Counted from the first letter of the stretch, positions 49,144 to 61,494 are shown. The stretch is 64,000 nucleotides of DNA from Oceanisphaera sp. IT1-181 (GCF_033807535.1 NZ_CP136856.1:2847001-2911000), one strand, 5' to 3'. Notes: a model not told the origin generated them from the sequence alone. Translations and numbers: made by a program.

Positions 49144-49872
49144 TTATATTTTGTTTAAGAAAAAGCTCGCTAGTGCTAAGTCTTCGGGGCGGGTGATCTT
49201 AATATTGTCGGCGCGCCCAGCTACTAATTTGGGATTAAAGCCCGCCCATTCCATGGCTGAGGCCTCATCGGTAATGGTGATGCCCGCGGCCAGCGCGCCC
49301 GATAAGGCTTGGCGCAGTGTGTCAGTCGCAAAGCATTGTGGCGTCAGTGCGTGCCACAGTTCATCCCGCGATACGCTGTGAGCAATGGCGCCTTGGCCAT
49401 CGCCGCGCTTCATGGTGTCGCGCACTCGGCTGGCTAAAATCGCACCTTGAACTTGGCGACCGGCATCCATAACCGCATCTAGGTCGGCAGAATGCAAACA
49501 AGGTCGCGCCGCATCGTGCACCAATACCCAATCGGTGTTCACATGCGCCAGTGCATTAAGTACCGTATTGGCCCGCTCAGCTCCGCCTAACACTTGCTGA
49601 ATACGCGGATGTTGCGCCAAGGGTAAGTGCTCAAACCAGGTATCGTGTTCAGCGGTGGCCACGATAATAGCGCCAATGGCGGGATGTTTAAGCAAGCGCG
49701 TCAGAGTTTGTTCGAGAACAGTGCTGCCCGCCAGTGCTAAATATTGCTTAGGCCTGTCGGCGGCCATGCGACTACCAATGCCGGCTGCGGGCACGATGGC
49801 GGTATAAATACCGAGCTCAGCTACGGCATTAGTTAAGGCATCAGTAGCCACATGGGGATCAGACGCGCTCAT
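49144..49872 (-). CDS. ispD: 2-C-methyl-D-erythritol 4-phosphate cytidylyltransferase
   Basis: A 242-residue nucleotidyltransferase of the MEP pathway. IVPAAGIGSRMAADRPKQYL is the CTP-binding loop, and WVLVHDAARPCL and TITDEASAMEWAG are family motifs. The first 22 residues (MSASDPHVATDALTNAVAELGI) are an extra N-terminal extension; no clearly better internal Met is present. It overlaps ftsB by 4 bp, as is common. Confidence 0.95.
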   Translation of the reverse strand: MSASDPHVATDALTNAVAELGIYTAIVPAAGIGSRMAADRPKQYLALAGSTVLEQTLTRLLKHPAIGAIIVATAEHDTWFEHLPLAQHPRIQQVLGGAERANTVLNALAHVNTDWVLVHDAARPCLHSADLDAVMDAGRQVQGAILASRVRDTMKRGDGQGAIAHSVSRDELWHALTPQCFATDTLRQALSGALAAGITITDEASAMEWAGFNPKLVAGRADNIKITRPEDLALASFFLNKI

Positions 49873-50156
49873 GGGCTGGGTTTATCAGCAAGCAGCAGTC
49901 GATAAAAGGTTTCGCCGGGTTTGATCATCCCCAGATCGTTACGCGCCAGCTCTTCCACTGCCGCCAGTCCTTTATTGAGATCTTCAATTTCCCGATACAA
50001 TAAAGCGTTACGGGTCACCAATTGTTCGTTGTCGTCCATTTGGCGCGTCACGTAGCTTTGAGCTTCATTGTATTCCGCCAAGCCATTTTTCCCCCGCCAC
50101 AGATCATATTGCAGGGTACATAACACGGCGAGCAGTATTAGGGTTAGAATGCGCAT
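49869..50156 (-). CDS. ftsB: Cell division protein FtsB
   Basis: A 95-residue bitopic protein. A membrane helix (about 3-20) is followed by a periplasmic coiled coil (LVTRNALLYREIEDLNKGLAAVEE) and the conserved end ARNDLGMIKPGETFYRLL. It forms the FtsQLB complex that signals septal wall synthesis. It lies between eno and ispD, the conserved position. Confidence 0.95.
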   Translation of the reverse strand: MRILTLILLAVLCTLQYDLWRGKNGLAEYNEAQSYVTRQMDDNEQLVTRNALLYREIEDLNKGLAAVEELARNDLGMIKPGETFYRLLLADKPSP

Positions 50157-50208
50157 GCTTCCTCCACGAATAGGCGGCTAGTTTCCCATATTCGGGCGCC
50201 GAACAAAA

Positions 50209-50235
50209 GAAACCCCGCACTGGGCGGGGTTTCAT
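50209..50235 (-). terminator. Terminator of eno
   Basis: GAAACCCCGC and GCGGGGTTTC form a 10-bp stem; on the minus strand TTTTGTT follows. It lies between eno and ftsB. Confidence 0.88.
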
Positions 50236-50302
50236 GTTTTGCTTTAATCAAGTCAGCCAGTTCGCGGCGCAAATTTTGCCGCTCAGCGGGCCGTCTGCTT
50301 AA

Positions 50303-51607
<1,305 letters not shown>

Positions 51608-51651
51608 CTAACTTCCTCTATTAGTTGAAAGGTAAAAACGGGATCAAGCAC

Positions 51652-51693
51652 TAAAAAATACGGCTGAGTCGAAGGTCTCTTCAACTCAGCCGT
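51652..51693 (-). terminator. Terminator of pyrG
   Basis: ACGGCTGAGT and ACTCAGCCGT form a 10-bp stem extended by inner GAAG/CTTC pairing; on the minus strand ATTTTTTAG follows. It sits between pyrG and eno, so eno also needs read-through or its own promoter. Confidence 0.85.
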
Positions 51694-51702
51694 GATGTTA
51701 GG

Positions 51703-53751
<2,049 letters not shown>

Positions 53752-54420
53752 ATGGGCTTTACCTTCGAAGATTTAAAAAAAGATAACCTTGCGCCTTGGA
53801 CTGATTATATCCAGCACGACTTTGTCCGCCAGCTTGGCGATGGCACCTTGGCGCCTGAGGCTTTTCGCCATTATTTAAAACAAGATTATCTGTTCTTAAT
53901 TCAGTTTGGTCGCGCCTTTGCCCTGGCCGCGTATAAAAGCCCAACGCTTGCCGACTTGCGCCACGCCAAAGCCGGCTTCGATGCCATTATCGACTTAGAG
54001 CTTGGCCTGCATATCGATTATTGCCAGCAATGGGGCATCAGTGAGCAAGACTTGGCGGACTTACCCGAAGCTCGCGCCACACTGGCCTACACCCGCTATG
54101 TACTAGATACCGGTAATCGCGGCGACTTATTAGACATGCACGTGGCACTGGCCCCTTGCTTAGTGGGTTATGCGGAAGTGGCGCGCTGGTTAATTGACCA
54201 ACCCGGTACCATTCGTGGCGATAACAATCCGTATGAAGCCTGGCTCGCCATGTACGAAAGTGCGGAGTTTCAAGCGGCAGCGCAAGCGGAGCGCGTCTGG
54301 CTGAACGAACGTTTAGCGGATGTCACACCCACTCGCTTTAAACAACTGAGCCGCATCTTTAACGATGCTACCCGCCTAGAAATCGACTTCTGGGGCATGG
54401 GGCTTAATCAGCAGATGTAA
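53752..54420 (+). CDS. tenA: TenA-family aminopyrimidine aminohydrolase / thiaminase II
   Basis: A 222-residue all-helical enzyme. The active-site residues Asp45 (YLKQDYLFL), Cys136 (ALAPCLVGY) and Glu210 (DATRLEIDFW) are in their family positions, predicting hydrolysis of formylaminopyrimidine or aminopyrimidine breakdown products for thiamin salvage. AAGGA precedes the ATG. It stands alone, with no thi genes beside it and no visible TPP riboswitch, so regulation by thiamin is not evident. Confidence 0.92.
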   Translation: MGFTFEDLKKDNLAPWTDYIQHDFVRQLGDGTLAPEAFRHYLKQDYLFLIQFGRAFALAAYKSPTLADLRHAKAGFDAIIDLELGLHIDYCQQWGISEQDLADLPEARATLAYTRYVLDTGNRGDLLDMHVALAPCLVGYAEVARWLIDQPGTIRGDNNPYEAWLAMYESAEFQAAAQAERVWLNERLADVTPTRFKQLSRIFNDATRLEIDFWGMGLNQQM

Positions 54421-54727
54421 GTTTGTGTGAGGGGTGAGACGTAAAATTTGTAGGGTCGAATTTATTCGACCAAAATCTGTCGATTGAAATCGACCCTACA
54501 AAAGGCCAGAGCCCAACCCTCACCTTGGTCGTTGCGAGGAGTGCAACGACGCGGCAATCCATGGTTATATACCGTGCCGTGCTAGCATGGATTGCCGCGC
54601 TACGCTCGCAAAGACGGAATAAGGACGCATAACAACAGAGCGCAGAACGGCGTAAAGCTAACGCGAAATCTTGACCTCCAACAGAGTATCTACAAAAGAC
54701 GCTTGCCTATATTATTCACCTCACTCC
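54421..54727. repeat. Two hairpin repeats between tenA and etfA
   Basis: The first is tttgtagggtcgaatttatt ... aatcgaccctacaaaa (about 54450-54503), an inverted pair. The second is a larger palindrome, from cgttgcgaggagtgcaacga and gcggcaatccatgg to catggattgccgcgctacgc and tcgcaaagacgg (about 54531-54617), resembling intergenic repeats widespread in gammaproteobacterial genomes. Either could serve as a transcription end for the convergent genes. Confidence 0.7.
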
Positions 54728-55654
54728 TCACAATAATTTTTCCAACTCGGGTAACACCTCGAACAAATCCGCCACTAAACCGTAATCCGCCACTTCAAAA
54801 ATGGCCGCGTCTGCATCTTTGTTGATGGCCACTATGACCTTGGACTCTTTCATGCCGGCCAGATGCTGGATTGCGCCCGACAGTCCTACTGCTATATACA
54901 GCTCTGGCGCCACTATTTTACCGGTTTGCCCGACTTGCATATCGTTAGCGGCAAAGCCCGCATCCACAGCTGCGCGCGTGGCTCCGATAGCGGCATTTAA
55001 TTTATCGGCAAGCTGCGCTAACAATGCAAAATTCTCTTTGCTGCCTAAGCCGCGCCCTCCCGAGATCACCACGCGCGCCGCCGTTAGCTCGGGCCGTGCA
55101 CTTTGGCTGAGTTGTTCGCTAACAAAATGGCTGCGAGTACTGTATTCGATTGCCGCCAATTGTTGAATATCAGCGCTATGCTCACCGGCATCGGCTGAGG
55201 AAAACGCCGAGGTACGCACCGTGAGCAGCTTAATATCATCAAGCGCTTGCACGGTAGCAATGGCGTTGCCCGCATAAATGGGCCGACGAAAAGTATCGGG
55301 GTATTCTATGGCCAACACCTCGGACACCATGCCCACGTCCAATAACGCCGCCACCCTAGGCAAGAGATTTTTACCGGTGGTGGTCGCCGCAGCCACTATA
55401 TGCAGGTAATTTTTTGCCAGTGACGCTATGAGCGCGGCGCAGGGCTCGGCTAACTGATGTTGATAATTAGATGAGTCAGCCACTAGCACAGTGCGCACCG
55501 CAAATTTGGCCGCCGCCTTAGCCACCGCTTGGCATTGATCTCCCATGATCAGTAGATCAATCTCACCCCCTAGCTCAATGGCGGCAGTGAGCGCATGCAA
55601 GGTGGCGGGGTTAAGCTGAGTATTATCGTGCTCGGCTATCAGCAAACAGGTCAT
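54728..55654 (-). CDS. etfA: Electron transfer flavoprotein alpha subunit
   Basis: A 308-residue FAD-binding subunit. The N-terminal domain (CLLIAEHDNTQLNPATLHALTAA) is followed by the C-terminal FAD domain with VVISGGRGLGSKENF, GAIGATRAAVDAGF, GQTGKIVAPELYIAVGLSGA and HLAGMKESKVIVAINKD. It pairs with etfB (4-bp overlap) to carry electrons from acyl-CoA dehydrogenases to ETF-QO. The acyl-CoA dehydrogenase at 61843 is a likely donor. Confidence 0.96.
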   Translation of the reverse strand: MTCLLIAEHDNTQLNPATLHALTAAIELGGEIDLLIMGDQCQAVAKAAAKFAVRTVLVADSSNYQHQLAEPCAALIASLAKNYLHIVAAATTTGKNLLPRVAALLDVGMVSEVLAIEYPDTFRRPIYAGNAIATVQALDDIKLLTVRTSAFSSADAGEHSADIQQLAAIEYSTRSHFVSEQLSQSARPELTAARVVISGGRGLGSKENFALLAQLADKLNAAIGATRAAVDAGFAANDMQVGQTGKIVAPELYIAVGLSGAIQHLAGMKESKVIVAINKDADAAIFEVADYGLVADLFEVLPELEKLL

Positions 55655-56445
55655 GGGATCACCTTAGCGTCGTGTTTGAGTTTATCGACCAGCTCGGCGG
55701 CATCTTTTACCTTAATGCCCGCTTTTCGCTTGGCCGGCGCCATCACTTTTAGTTGCTGGCTGTGTTGTTTTAAAACCACAGCTAGCTCACTGATAGGCAG
55801 TATTTCTAGCGGCTTTTGCTTGGCTTTCATAATGTTGGGTAAAGAGGCATAACGAGGCTGATTAAGCCGCAAGTCTGTGGTTACCACTGCTGGCAAGGTA
55901 CAGGCGAGTGTTTGCAAGCCGCCGTCTATCTCGCGGGTTACCGTTAGCAGTTCCCCCTCTAGAGTCAGCTGTGAGGCAAAGGTGGCTTGGGGCCAGTTGA
56001 GCAAGCCGGCCAACATTTGCCCGACTTGGTTATTGTCCGTATCTATCGACTGCTTGCCGAGTAACACCAATTGCGGCTGCTCGCGCTCCACTAATTTAGC
56101 TAATATTTTGGCCACGTTGAGCGGCTCAATAGTTTGGTCGGTGCTACTCGCCGTTTGCTCAGTGCTAATTGCTGTTTGCTCAGTGCTAATTAAGAGCGCC
56201 CTATCTGCCCCCAGCGCCAGCGCGGTACGCAATTGTTCTTGCGCCACTACTGGTCCTATGGATACGGCAATAATTTCCGACACCCAGCCTGCCTCTTTCA
56301 TGCGCACCGCTTCTTCAAGGGCAATCTCGCAAAATGGGTTGGCCGCCATTTTGACGTTATTCAGCTCCACGGCGCTTTCATCCGCTTTCACGCGAATTTT
56401 GACGTGATAATCGATGACCCTCTTTATCGTAACCAGTACTTTCAT
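55651..56445 (-). CDS. etfB: Electron transfer flavoprotein beta subunit with a heptapeptide repeat insertion
   Basis: A 264-residue AMP-binding subunit (KVLVTIKRVIDYHVKIRVK, NPFCEIALEEAVRMKEAG, GKQSIDTDNNQVGQMLAGLLNWP). Family length is about 250. After ALGADRALL there is an insertion at about residues 85-105 made of three near-identical heptads (ISTEQTA, ISTEQTA, SSTDQTI), encoded by a 21-bp tandem repeat (56132-56194). The recognition loop and AMP site elsewhere look intact. It is the first gene of etfB-etfA and divergent from the ETF-QO gene. Confidence 0.95.
   Translation of the reverse strand: MKVLVTIKRVIDYHVKIRVKADESAVELNNVKMAANPFCEIALEEAVRMKEAGWVSEIIAVSIGPVVAQEQLRTALALGADRALLISTEQTAISTEQTASSTDQTIEPLNVAKILAKLVEREQPQLVLLGKQSIDTDNNQVGQMLAGLLNWPQATFASQLTLEGELLTVTREIDGGLQTLACTLPAVVTTDLRLNQPRYASLPNIMKAKQKPLEILPISELAVVLKQHSQQLKVMAPAKRKAGIKVKDAAELVDKLKHDAKVIP
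56132..56194. repeat. 21-bp coding tandem repeat, three units, inside etfB
   Basis: Units gtttggtcggtgctactcgcc, gtttgctcagtgctaattgct and gtttgctcagtgctaattaag lie head to tail. The last two are nearly identical. The period is a multiple of three, so the frame is kept. Confidence 0.85.
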
Positions 56446-56604
56446 AGCGCCTCCGCCAGCTCACAAGCTCGCCTTAATACTAGTCAAAAGTGCCGCCACT
56501 GCCGTTTTCCGCTTTGTTAAATATCACAATCAATACAATACTTTAGTCAGGCTCTACATCTGTTACTAAGCAAATGCGTAATCCCTTACCCAGCGAGGCC
56601 AAGC

Positions 56605-58320
56605 ATGCCAAGAGAAGCGATGGAGTTTGATGTGATCATAGTGGGCGCGGGCCCAGCGGGTTTATCCGCGGCTTGCCGCTTGATGCAAGCAGACAAACAA
56701 GCAGGTCAAACGCTTAACGTATGCGTGCTAGAAAAAGGTGCCGAGGTAGGCGCCCATATTTTATCCGGCGCCCTGCTCGACACTCGCGCCTTAGACGAAT
56801 TATTCCCCGACTGGCAAGCGCGCGGTGCACCGGTAGCAATGGCAGTGGCAGACGAGCGCTTTTATATGCTGAGCAGCGAACAAGGCGGCATTGAATTGCC
56901 TCACGGCTCACTGCCTAACCCCTTACTTAATCCGCATTCTTATATCATCAGCTTAGGTAACTTATGCCGCTGGTTGGCCCGCCAAGCCGAGCAATTAGGC
57001 GTGACTATTTTCACCGGCTTTGCGGCCCAAGCGCCTATTTATAATGAAGAAGGTGCAGTGTGTGGCGTCGTCACTGGAGACTTAGGCGTAGCAGCAGATG
57101 GCAGCCAAAAGGCGAACTATGTGCCCGGCATTGAACTGCGCGCGCCGGTTACGTTATTTGCCGAGGGCAGCCGTGGCCATATTGGCAAAGAGTTAATTGC
57201 GCGCTTTACGTTAGATGAAGGCAAAGACACCCAACGTTATGCGTTAGGCATCAAAGAGTTGTGGCAAGTAGCCCCTGAGCGTCATCAACCGGGCTTAGTG
57301 ATACACGGCAGTGGCTGGCCTTTGACTCAAGCCAGCGGGGGCTTTTTTATGTATCACGGCGAGCAACAGCAAGTGGCGGTAGGTTTGGTGGTCGACTTAA
57401 ATTATCGCAACCCTTGGCTCGACCCTTTTGCCGAACTGCAACGACTGAAACATCATCCGCTACTGTCTCGCTATTTGTATGATGGCCAACGTCTCAGCTA
57501 TGGCGCTCGTACCTTAACCAAGGGCGGATTGAATGCCTTGCCGCGTATGGCCATGCCGGGCGCTTTCTTATTAGGTTGTGATGCAGGCACTCTCAATGGA
57601 GCCAAAATTAAGGGTATTCACACCGCCATGAAATCCGGCATGCTGGCCGCCGATGCCGTGCTGAACGCATGGCCTAGCTCTGGCTTTAGTGCTGATGCTA
57701 TCTCAGGTATGAGCTCTGATGTAGGTTCTGGCCCAAGCTCTGGTTCAGCGTCGTTTCAAACCAAATCAAGGCAATATTTTAATCAGACGTTTACCCAAAG
57801 CTGGTTGCATCAAGAGCTCGCAGAGAGTAAAAATTTCGTGCTCGCGTTACATAGATTTGGCCCTTGGTTAGGCGGCTTGGCTAATTATTTAAATCACAAC
57901 TGGTTTAATGCCAAGTTACCCTTTGCAGTGCAAGATAATACTCCCGATCATGCTTGTTTGGCCTTGGCCGACACTCAACCAAAAATTGCTTATCCCAAGC
58001 CGGACGGTCAGCTGTCCTTCGATCGCCTGTCATCTGTGTATTTAGCCAATACCCAACATGATGAGGATCAGCCCTGCCATTTGATATTAGCGGATCCATT
58101 GTTACCACTGCGGGATAACTTGCCGCTGTATCAGGAGCCAGCCCAGCGCTATTGCCCTGCCGGTGTCTACGAAGTCGTGAGCCAAGAACAGGAGCTAAAA
58201 TTTCAGATAAACGCCGCCAACTGTGTGCACTGCAAGGCCTGCGATATTAAGGATCCAGCACAAAACATCCGCTGGACGCCACCCGAGGGCGGCTCAGGGC
58301 CTAATTATCCGAATATGTAA
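56605..58320 (+). CDS. Electron transfer flavoprotein-ubiquinone oxidoreductase
   Basis: A 571-residue monotopic inner-membrane iron-sulfur flavoprotein passing electrons from ETF to ubiquinone. The FAD fold is VIIVGAGPAGLSAACRL, with VGAHILSGALLD following. The C-terminus carries the 4Fe-4S ligands in CPAGVYE and NCVHCKACDIKDP, then GGSGPNYPNM. A Ser/Gly-rich stretch near residues 355-390 (SGFSADAISGMSSDVGSGP) looks like a low-complexity insertion. Starts at residue 1 or 6 are possible. It diverges from etfB-etfA with a 159-bp shared gap. Confidence 0.96.
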   Translation: MPREAMEFDVIIVGAGPAGLSAACRLMQADKQAGQTLNVCVLEKGAEVGAHILSGALLDTRALDELFPDWQARGAPVAMAVADERFYMLSSEQGGIELPHGSLPNPLLNPHSYIISLGNLCRWLARQAEQLGVTIFTGFAAQAPIYNEEGAVCGVVTGDLGVAADGSQKANYVPGIELRAPVTLFAEGSRGHIGKELIARFTLDEGKDTQRYALGIKELWQVAPERHQPGLVIHGSGWPLTQASGGFFMYHGEQQQVAVGLVVDLNYRNPWLDPFAELQRLKHHPLLSRYLYDGQRLSYGARTLTKGGLNALPRMAMPGAFLLGCDAGTLNGAKIKGIHTAMKSGMLAADAVLNAWPSSGFSADAISGMSSDVGSGPSSGSASFQTKSRQYFNQTFTQSWLHQELAESKNFVLALHRFGPWLGGLANYLNHNWFNAKLPFAVQDNTPDHACLALADTQPKIAYPKPDGQLSFDRLSSVYLANTQHDEDQPCHLILADPLLPLRDNLPLYQEPAQRYCPAGVYEVVSQEQELKFQINAANCVHCKACDIKDPAQNIRWTPPEGGSGPNYPNM

Positions 58321-58340
58321 TGCCACAGCCATTAGCGGAA

Positions 58341-58400
58341 AAAATACAAAAAATCCCCGAAGAGGCAGGTTCTAATAAAAAAGAATCTGCATCTTCGGGG
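58341..58400 (-). terminator. Hairpin terminator between the ETF-QO and SDR genes
   Basis: CCCCGAAGA (58355-58363) pairs with TCTTCGGGG (58392-58400), extended by GCAGGTTC/GAATCTGC. On the minus strand the stem is followed by ATTTTTTGTATTTTTT, a good terminator for the SDR transcript. On the plus strand no T run follows. Confidence 0.75.
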
Positions 58401-58598
58401 ACATGTGCATTGTTATTATTCAGCGCTATTTTTATTGGCTGTCTTGTTATAGGAGCAGACAGTTATTTTCGGCACTGCCGCTTATCACGCACCGCAAAAT
58501 TTTATGTCCCACCCCAACATTAAACAAGCTAGACTTTAGTCCTACTCCAGCTCTACTCACAGCCGTTACCCCTGAATTAGTGAGAGCATTAGATAGAG

Positions 58599-59360
58599 TT
58601 ACAGCCTCAAACCCCCGTCCATTTCCAATATCCGGCCATGAAAATAATCGTTGTCGATAATGTATTGCAGGCTGTGCACCAACTCATCAATCTCGGCCAG
58701 ACGCCCTGCGGGGATCTGCTGCGTGAGTCGCGTCATGGCCTCGGGTTGCATTTGTGCCGTCATCTCGGTGGCAATGGCGCCGGGCGCTATGCCCGCTACC
58801 CGAATGCCATAGCGACTTAACTCACCCGCCCAACACACCACCAGTGCCGCCACGCCGGCTTTGCTGGCTGAGTAATTGCTTTGCCCCCGATTACCTGCCC
58901 GCGCCACGGAAGAAATATTAACGATTAAGCCGCCTTGGTTATGCTCGGCCATGTGCGCCGCCGCTTCTCGGCCACACAGAAAGGTACCGGTCAGGTTCAC
59001 ATCTAACACCGACTGCCACTGGCTCAGGCTCATCTTGTTCATCAATTTACCGTCTTGCAGCTTCACTAAGAGCGCGTCTTGCATCAGGCCGGCATTATTC
59101 ACCAGTAGCTGCAGCCCGCCGAGCTCTCCCACCAGATGGCTAAAGGTTTGTACTACCTGCTCTTCATCACTAATGTCACACAGGTATACGCCCACCCGTG
59201 CCCCTTTGGCGGCAATCATTTCGCCGGTTTTGGCCAATGCCTGCTCGTTGTTGTCGATCAGCGCCAAGGTGGCGCCCTTTGACGCCAGATGCAGCGCCAT
59301 CGCCTGCCCCAAGCCTCTTCCCGCGCCAGTAATGGCGACCACCTTGCCTTTGATGTCCAT
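58599..59360 (-). CDS. Short-chain dehydrogenase/reductase (FabG-like)
   Basis: A 253-residue classical SDR. TGAGRGLG (about 11-18) binds NAD(P), with NNAG and the catalytic Ser (NISSVARAG) and YSASK Tyr-Lys pair, and a C-terminal GRILEMDGGLRL. LIDNNEQALA after the second beta strand, with an Asp, suggests NAD(H) preference. Its place beside ETF and valine genes suggests a 3-hydroxyacyl or hydroxyacid substrate, but the exact one is not shown. Confidence 0.9.
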   Translation of the reverse strand: MDIKGKVVAITGAGRGLGQAMALHLASKGATLALIDNNEQALAKTGEMIAAKGARVGVYLCDISDEEQVVQTFSHLVGELGGLQLLVNNAGLMQDALLVKLQDGKLMNKMSLSQWQSVLDVNLTGTFLCGREAAAHMAEHNQGGLIVNISSVARAGNRGQSNYSASKAGVAALVVCWAGELSRYGIRVAGIAPGAIATEMTAQMQPEAMTRLTQQIPAGRLAEIDELVHSLQYIIDNDYFHGRILEMDGGLRL

Positions 59361-59461
59361 TGCTGACTCTCCTGTTACTGTTGCTAGTGTTTGCCTATCG
59401 CCAATCGTGCGCTGACTCTTTCTGCTAAAAACGACGGCTGCTGAAACTACTTCTTCTGAAA

Positions 59462-60355
59462 CTATTTTTTCTGAAACAAGGTCAACAGGCTGGAAAAGTC
59501 GAGGTCCTCGTGCCCTGCAACCTGGTGGAGGTTAAACAGCGCCTTGGCCGCCGCTCCCATGGGCACGGGCGAACCACTAATCTTTCCGAGATCCATGGCA
59601 AGATCAAGATCCTTGCACATCAACTTAACTTTAAAGCCACCGCTGTAGCCTTGTGCCGCCGGTACTTTGTCCATCACGCCGGGTACCGGATTATAACGCT
59701 CCAATACCCAATTATTACCCGAGCTTTGCCCCATGATCTCGGACAACACCCGAGGATCCAGGCCGTTATTGATGCCCATATTCAGCGCCTCGCAGGTGCC
59801 GGCCATTTGCACCGCCAGCAACATGTTATTGCAGGCTTTGGCAATCTGCCCCGCCCCATGTTCTCCCGCATGCAGTATTTTCTGTCCCATCTGGCTTAAC
59901 ACCGGTTGGGCGCGAGAAAATTGCGCCGCCGACCCACCCACAATAAAAGTCAGCGTACCCGCCTCGGCACCCACCACTCCGCCGGAAACGGGCGCGTCGA
60001 CAAAATCCAGACCATGAGTCATGGCCTGGGCGGCCGTGGCTCTGGCAGTGGCTGCGTCTATGGTCGAGCAATCGATCACCAATGTGCCAGCCGCCAGATG
60101 TCTGAACAGAGGATCCGCCCCACCAACATAGAGTGAATCGACCTGGTGGCCAGTTTGCAGCATGGTGATCACCACGCCTGCCTGTTGCACCGCCTCGACG
60201 GCTGATTTGGCCGCCATGGCTCCCAGCTTGGCAGCGCGGTCAATAGCCTCGGGTTGTAAATCGTATACCCGTACCGGGTGCCCGGCCTTGATCAGGTTGG
60301 CCACCATGGGCTGCCCCATGTTGCCCAGACCGATAAATGCGATGTTTGCCGTCAT
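59462..60355 (-). CDS. mmsB: 3-Hydroxyisobutyrate dehydrogenase
   Basis: A 297-residue beta-hydroxyacid dehydrogenase oxidising 3-hydroxyisobutyrate to methylmalonate semialdehyde with NAD, in valine breakdown. The start at 60355 (MTANIAFIGLGNMGQPM) follows GGAGG; a longer frame to 60397 lacks support. The NAD fold is GLGNMG, the substrate motif is VDAPVSGGVVGAEAGTL, and the catalytic Lys lies in GAGQIAKACNNM. It is followed or preceded by the hydrolase, dehydrogenase and mmsA genes of the same pathway. Confidence 0.95.
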   Translation of the reverse strand: MTANIAFIGLGNMGQPMVANLIKAGHPVRVYDLQPEAIDRAAKLGAMAAKSAVEAVQQAGVVITMLQTGHQVDSLYVGGADPLFRHLAAGTLVIDCSTIDAATARATAAQAMTHGLDFVDAPVSGGVVGAEAGTLTFIVGGSAAQFSRAQPVLSQMGQKILHAGEHGAGQIAKACNNMLLAVQMAGTCEALNMGINNGLDPRVLSEIMGQSSGNNWVLERYNPVPGVMDKVPAAQGYSGGFKVKLMCKDLDLAMDLGKISGSPVPMGAAAKALFNLHQVAGHEDLDFSSLLTLFQKK

Positions 60356-60366
60356 AGGAACCTCCG

Positions 60367-61494
60367 TTACAAATCCGCCAGTGGACTCATCGCCCAAGGC
60401 GACTCGAACAGCGCGTCCAGCAGTGCCGTGTCTACCTCATCCAGGCTGCTGAAAGTCCAATCAGGCTGGTTGTCCTTGTCGATCAAGCGCGCCCGCACTC
60501 CTTCGGAAAATTCTCGAAACCGGCACACTTGCACCGACAGCGCCAGCTCCGTTTGAAACACCTCGGCCAGCGAACTATGCCGGCTGCGACCTAACTGCCT
60601 GGCAATGATCGCCATGGCCAGCGGACTGCCTGCCGCCAGATTTTGTTGGGCCTTGTGATACCAAGGATCGCCACTCGCAACGCCAAGTAGTGCCGCCACC
60701 TTGTCTTGCAGGTGGTCTTTATCCAGCAACTGGCGAATTCGGGGATGGTGTGACTGCAAGGGAGCCGGCAAATCGGAAAACGCCGCCACCGAAGCCGTCT
60801 CCAACTGGCGCAACACGCCATTCACCGCGACGTCGGGATCTTGCCAGTCCGTCACCAACCGCAGGGCCGGCAGCAATTGGTCCCGCTTTTCGGCGGCAAT
60901 GGCTCTATTGCCCAGCCCCAGCCAATGGGCATCGGGAGCGTTGATAGCGCAACCGGTGAGGGCAATAAATTCCCCCAGCCCTGGAGGCAAGTGATTGAGA
61001 AACCAGCTGCCACCCACATCCGGATACAGCGCTATGGTCACCTCTGGCATCGCCAGCCGACTGCTCTCGGTGACTATGCGGTGCGAGCTGGCCGTAAACA
61101 GCCCCATTCCCCCCCCCATCACTATGCCGCCGCCCCAGCACAGCACCGGCTTGCCAAACGTATGCAATAGATAATCGAGCCGATATTCCTGCTCAAAAAA
61201 GCGCGCCGCCAGCTCAGGGATAGGCGCCAGCATGGCGTCGCTGGTCGGTTCAACCTCTCGTATCGCGTGATACAGGCTCACCACATCGCCACCGGCACAA
61301 AACGCCTTGTCACCGGCGCCGTCCAGTAACACGGCAACCAGATTAGCGTCCTGCTGCCAGCGCCTGAGCACCGGCAGCATCAGCTCAATCATCTCCAGCG
61401 TCAGCGCATTAAGACTCCGCTGGGCATTCAGCCGAATATGGCCCAGTCGCCGCCCATCCAGGATGATATGCTCTGTTATTAACACACCGCTCAT
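60367..61494 (-). CDS. 3-Hydroxyisobutyryl-CoA hydrolase (enoyl-CoA hydratase family)
   Basis: A 375-residue crotonase-fold protein. KAFCAGGDVVSLYHAIRE, GGGIVMGGGMGLFTASSHR and MPEVTIALYPDVGGSWFL match the HIBYL-CoA hydrolase branch, with its long C-terminal region, rather than short hydratases. It releases 3-hydroxyisobutyrate from its CoA ester in valine catabolism. The ATG at 61494 has AAAGGA upstream; the longer frame to 61545 is rejected. It ends 11 bp before mmsB, so the two are co-transcribed. Confidence 0.93.
   Translation of the reverse strand: MSGVLITEHIILDGRRLGHIRLNAQRSLNALTLEMIELMLPVLRRWQQDANLVAVLLDGAGDKAFCAGGDVVSLYHAIREVEPTSDAMLAPIPELAARFFEQEYRLDYLLHTFGKPVLCWGGGIVMGGGMGLFTASSHRIVTESSRLAMPEVTIALYPDVGGSWFLNHLPPGLGEFIALTGCAINAPDAHWLGLGNRAIAAEKRDQLLPALRLVTDWQDPDVAVNGVLRQLETASVAAFSDLPAPLQSHHPRIRQLLDKDHLQDKVAALLGVASGDPWYHKAQQNLAAGSPLAMAIIARQLGRSRHSSLAEVFQTELALSVQVCRFREFSEGVRARLIDKDNQPDWTFSSLDEVDTALLDALFESPWAMSPLADL

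Noticed and set aside
58320..58523. 67-codon plus-strand frame after the ETF-QO gene
   Set aside because: It overlaps the ETF-QO stop, runs through a terminator hairpin and has no recognisable ribosome-binding site or family; the hydrophobic stretch alone is weak evidence.
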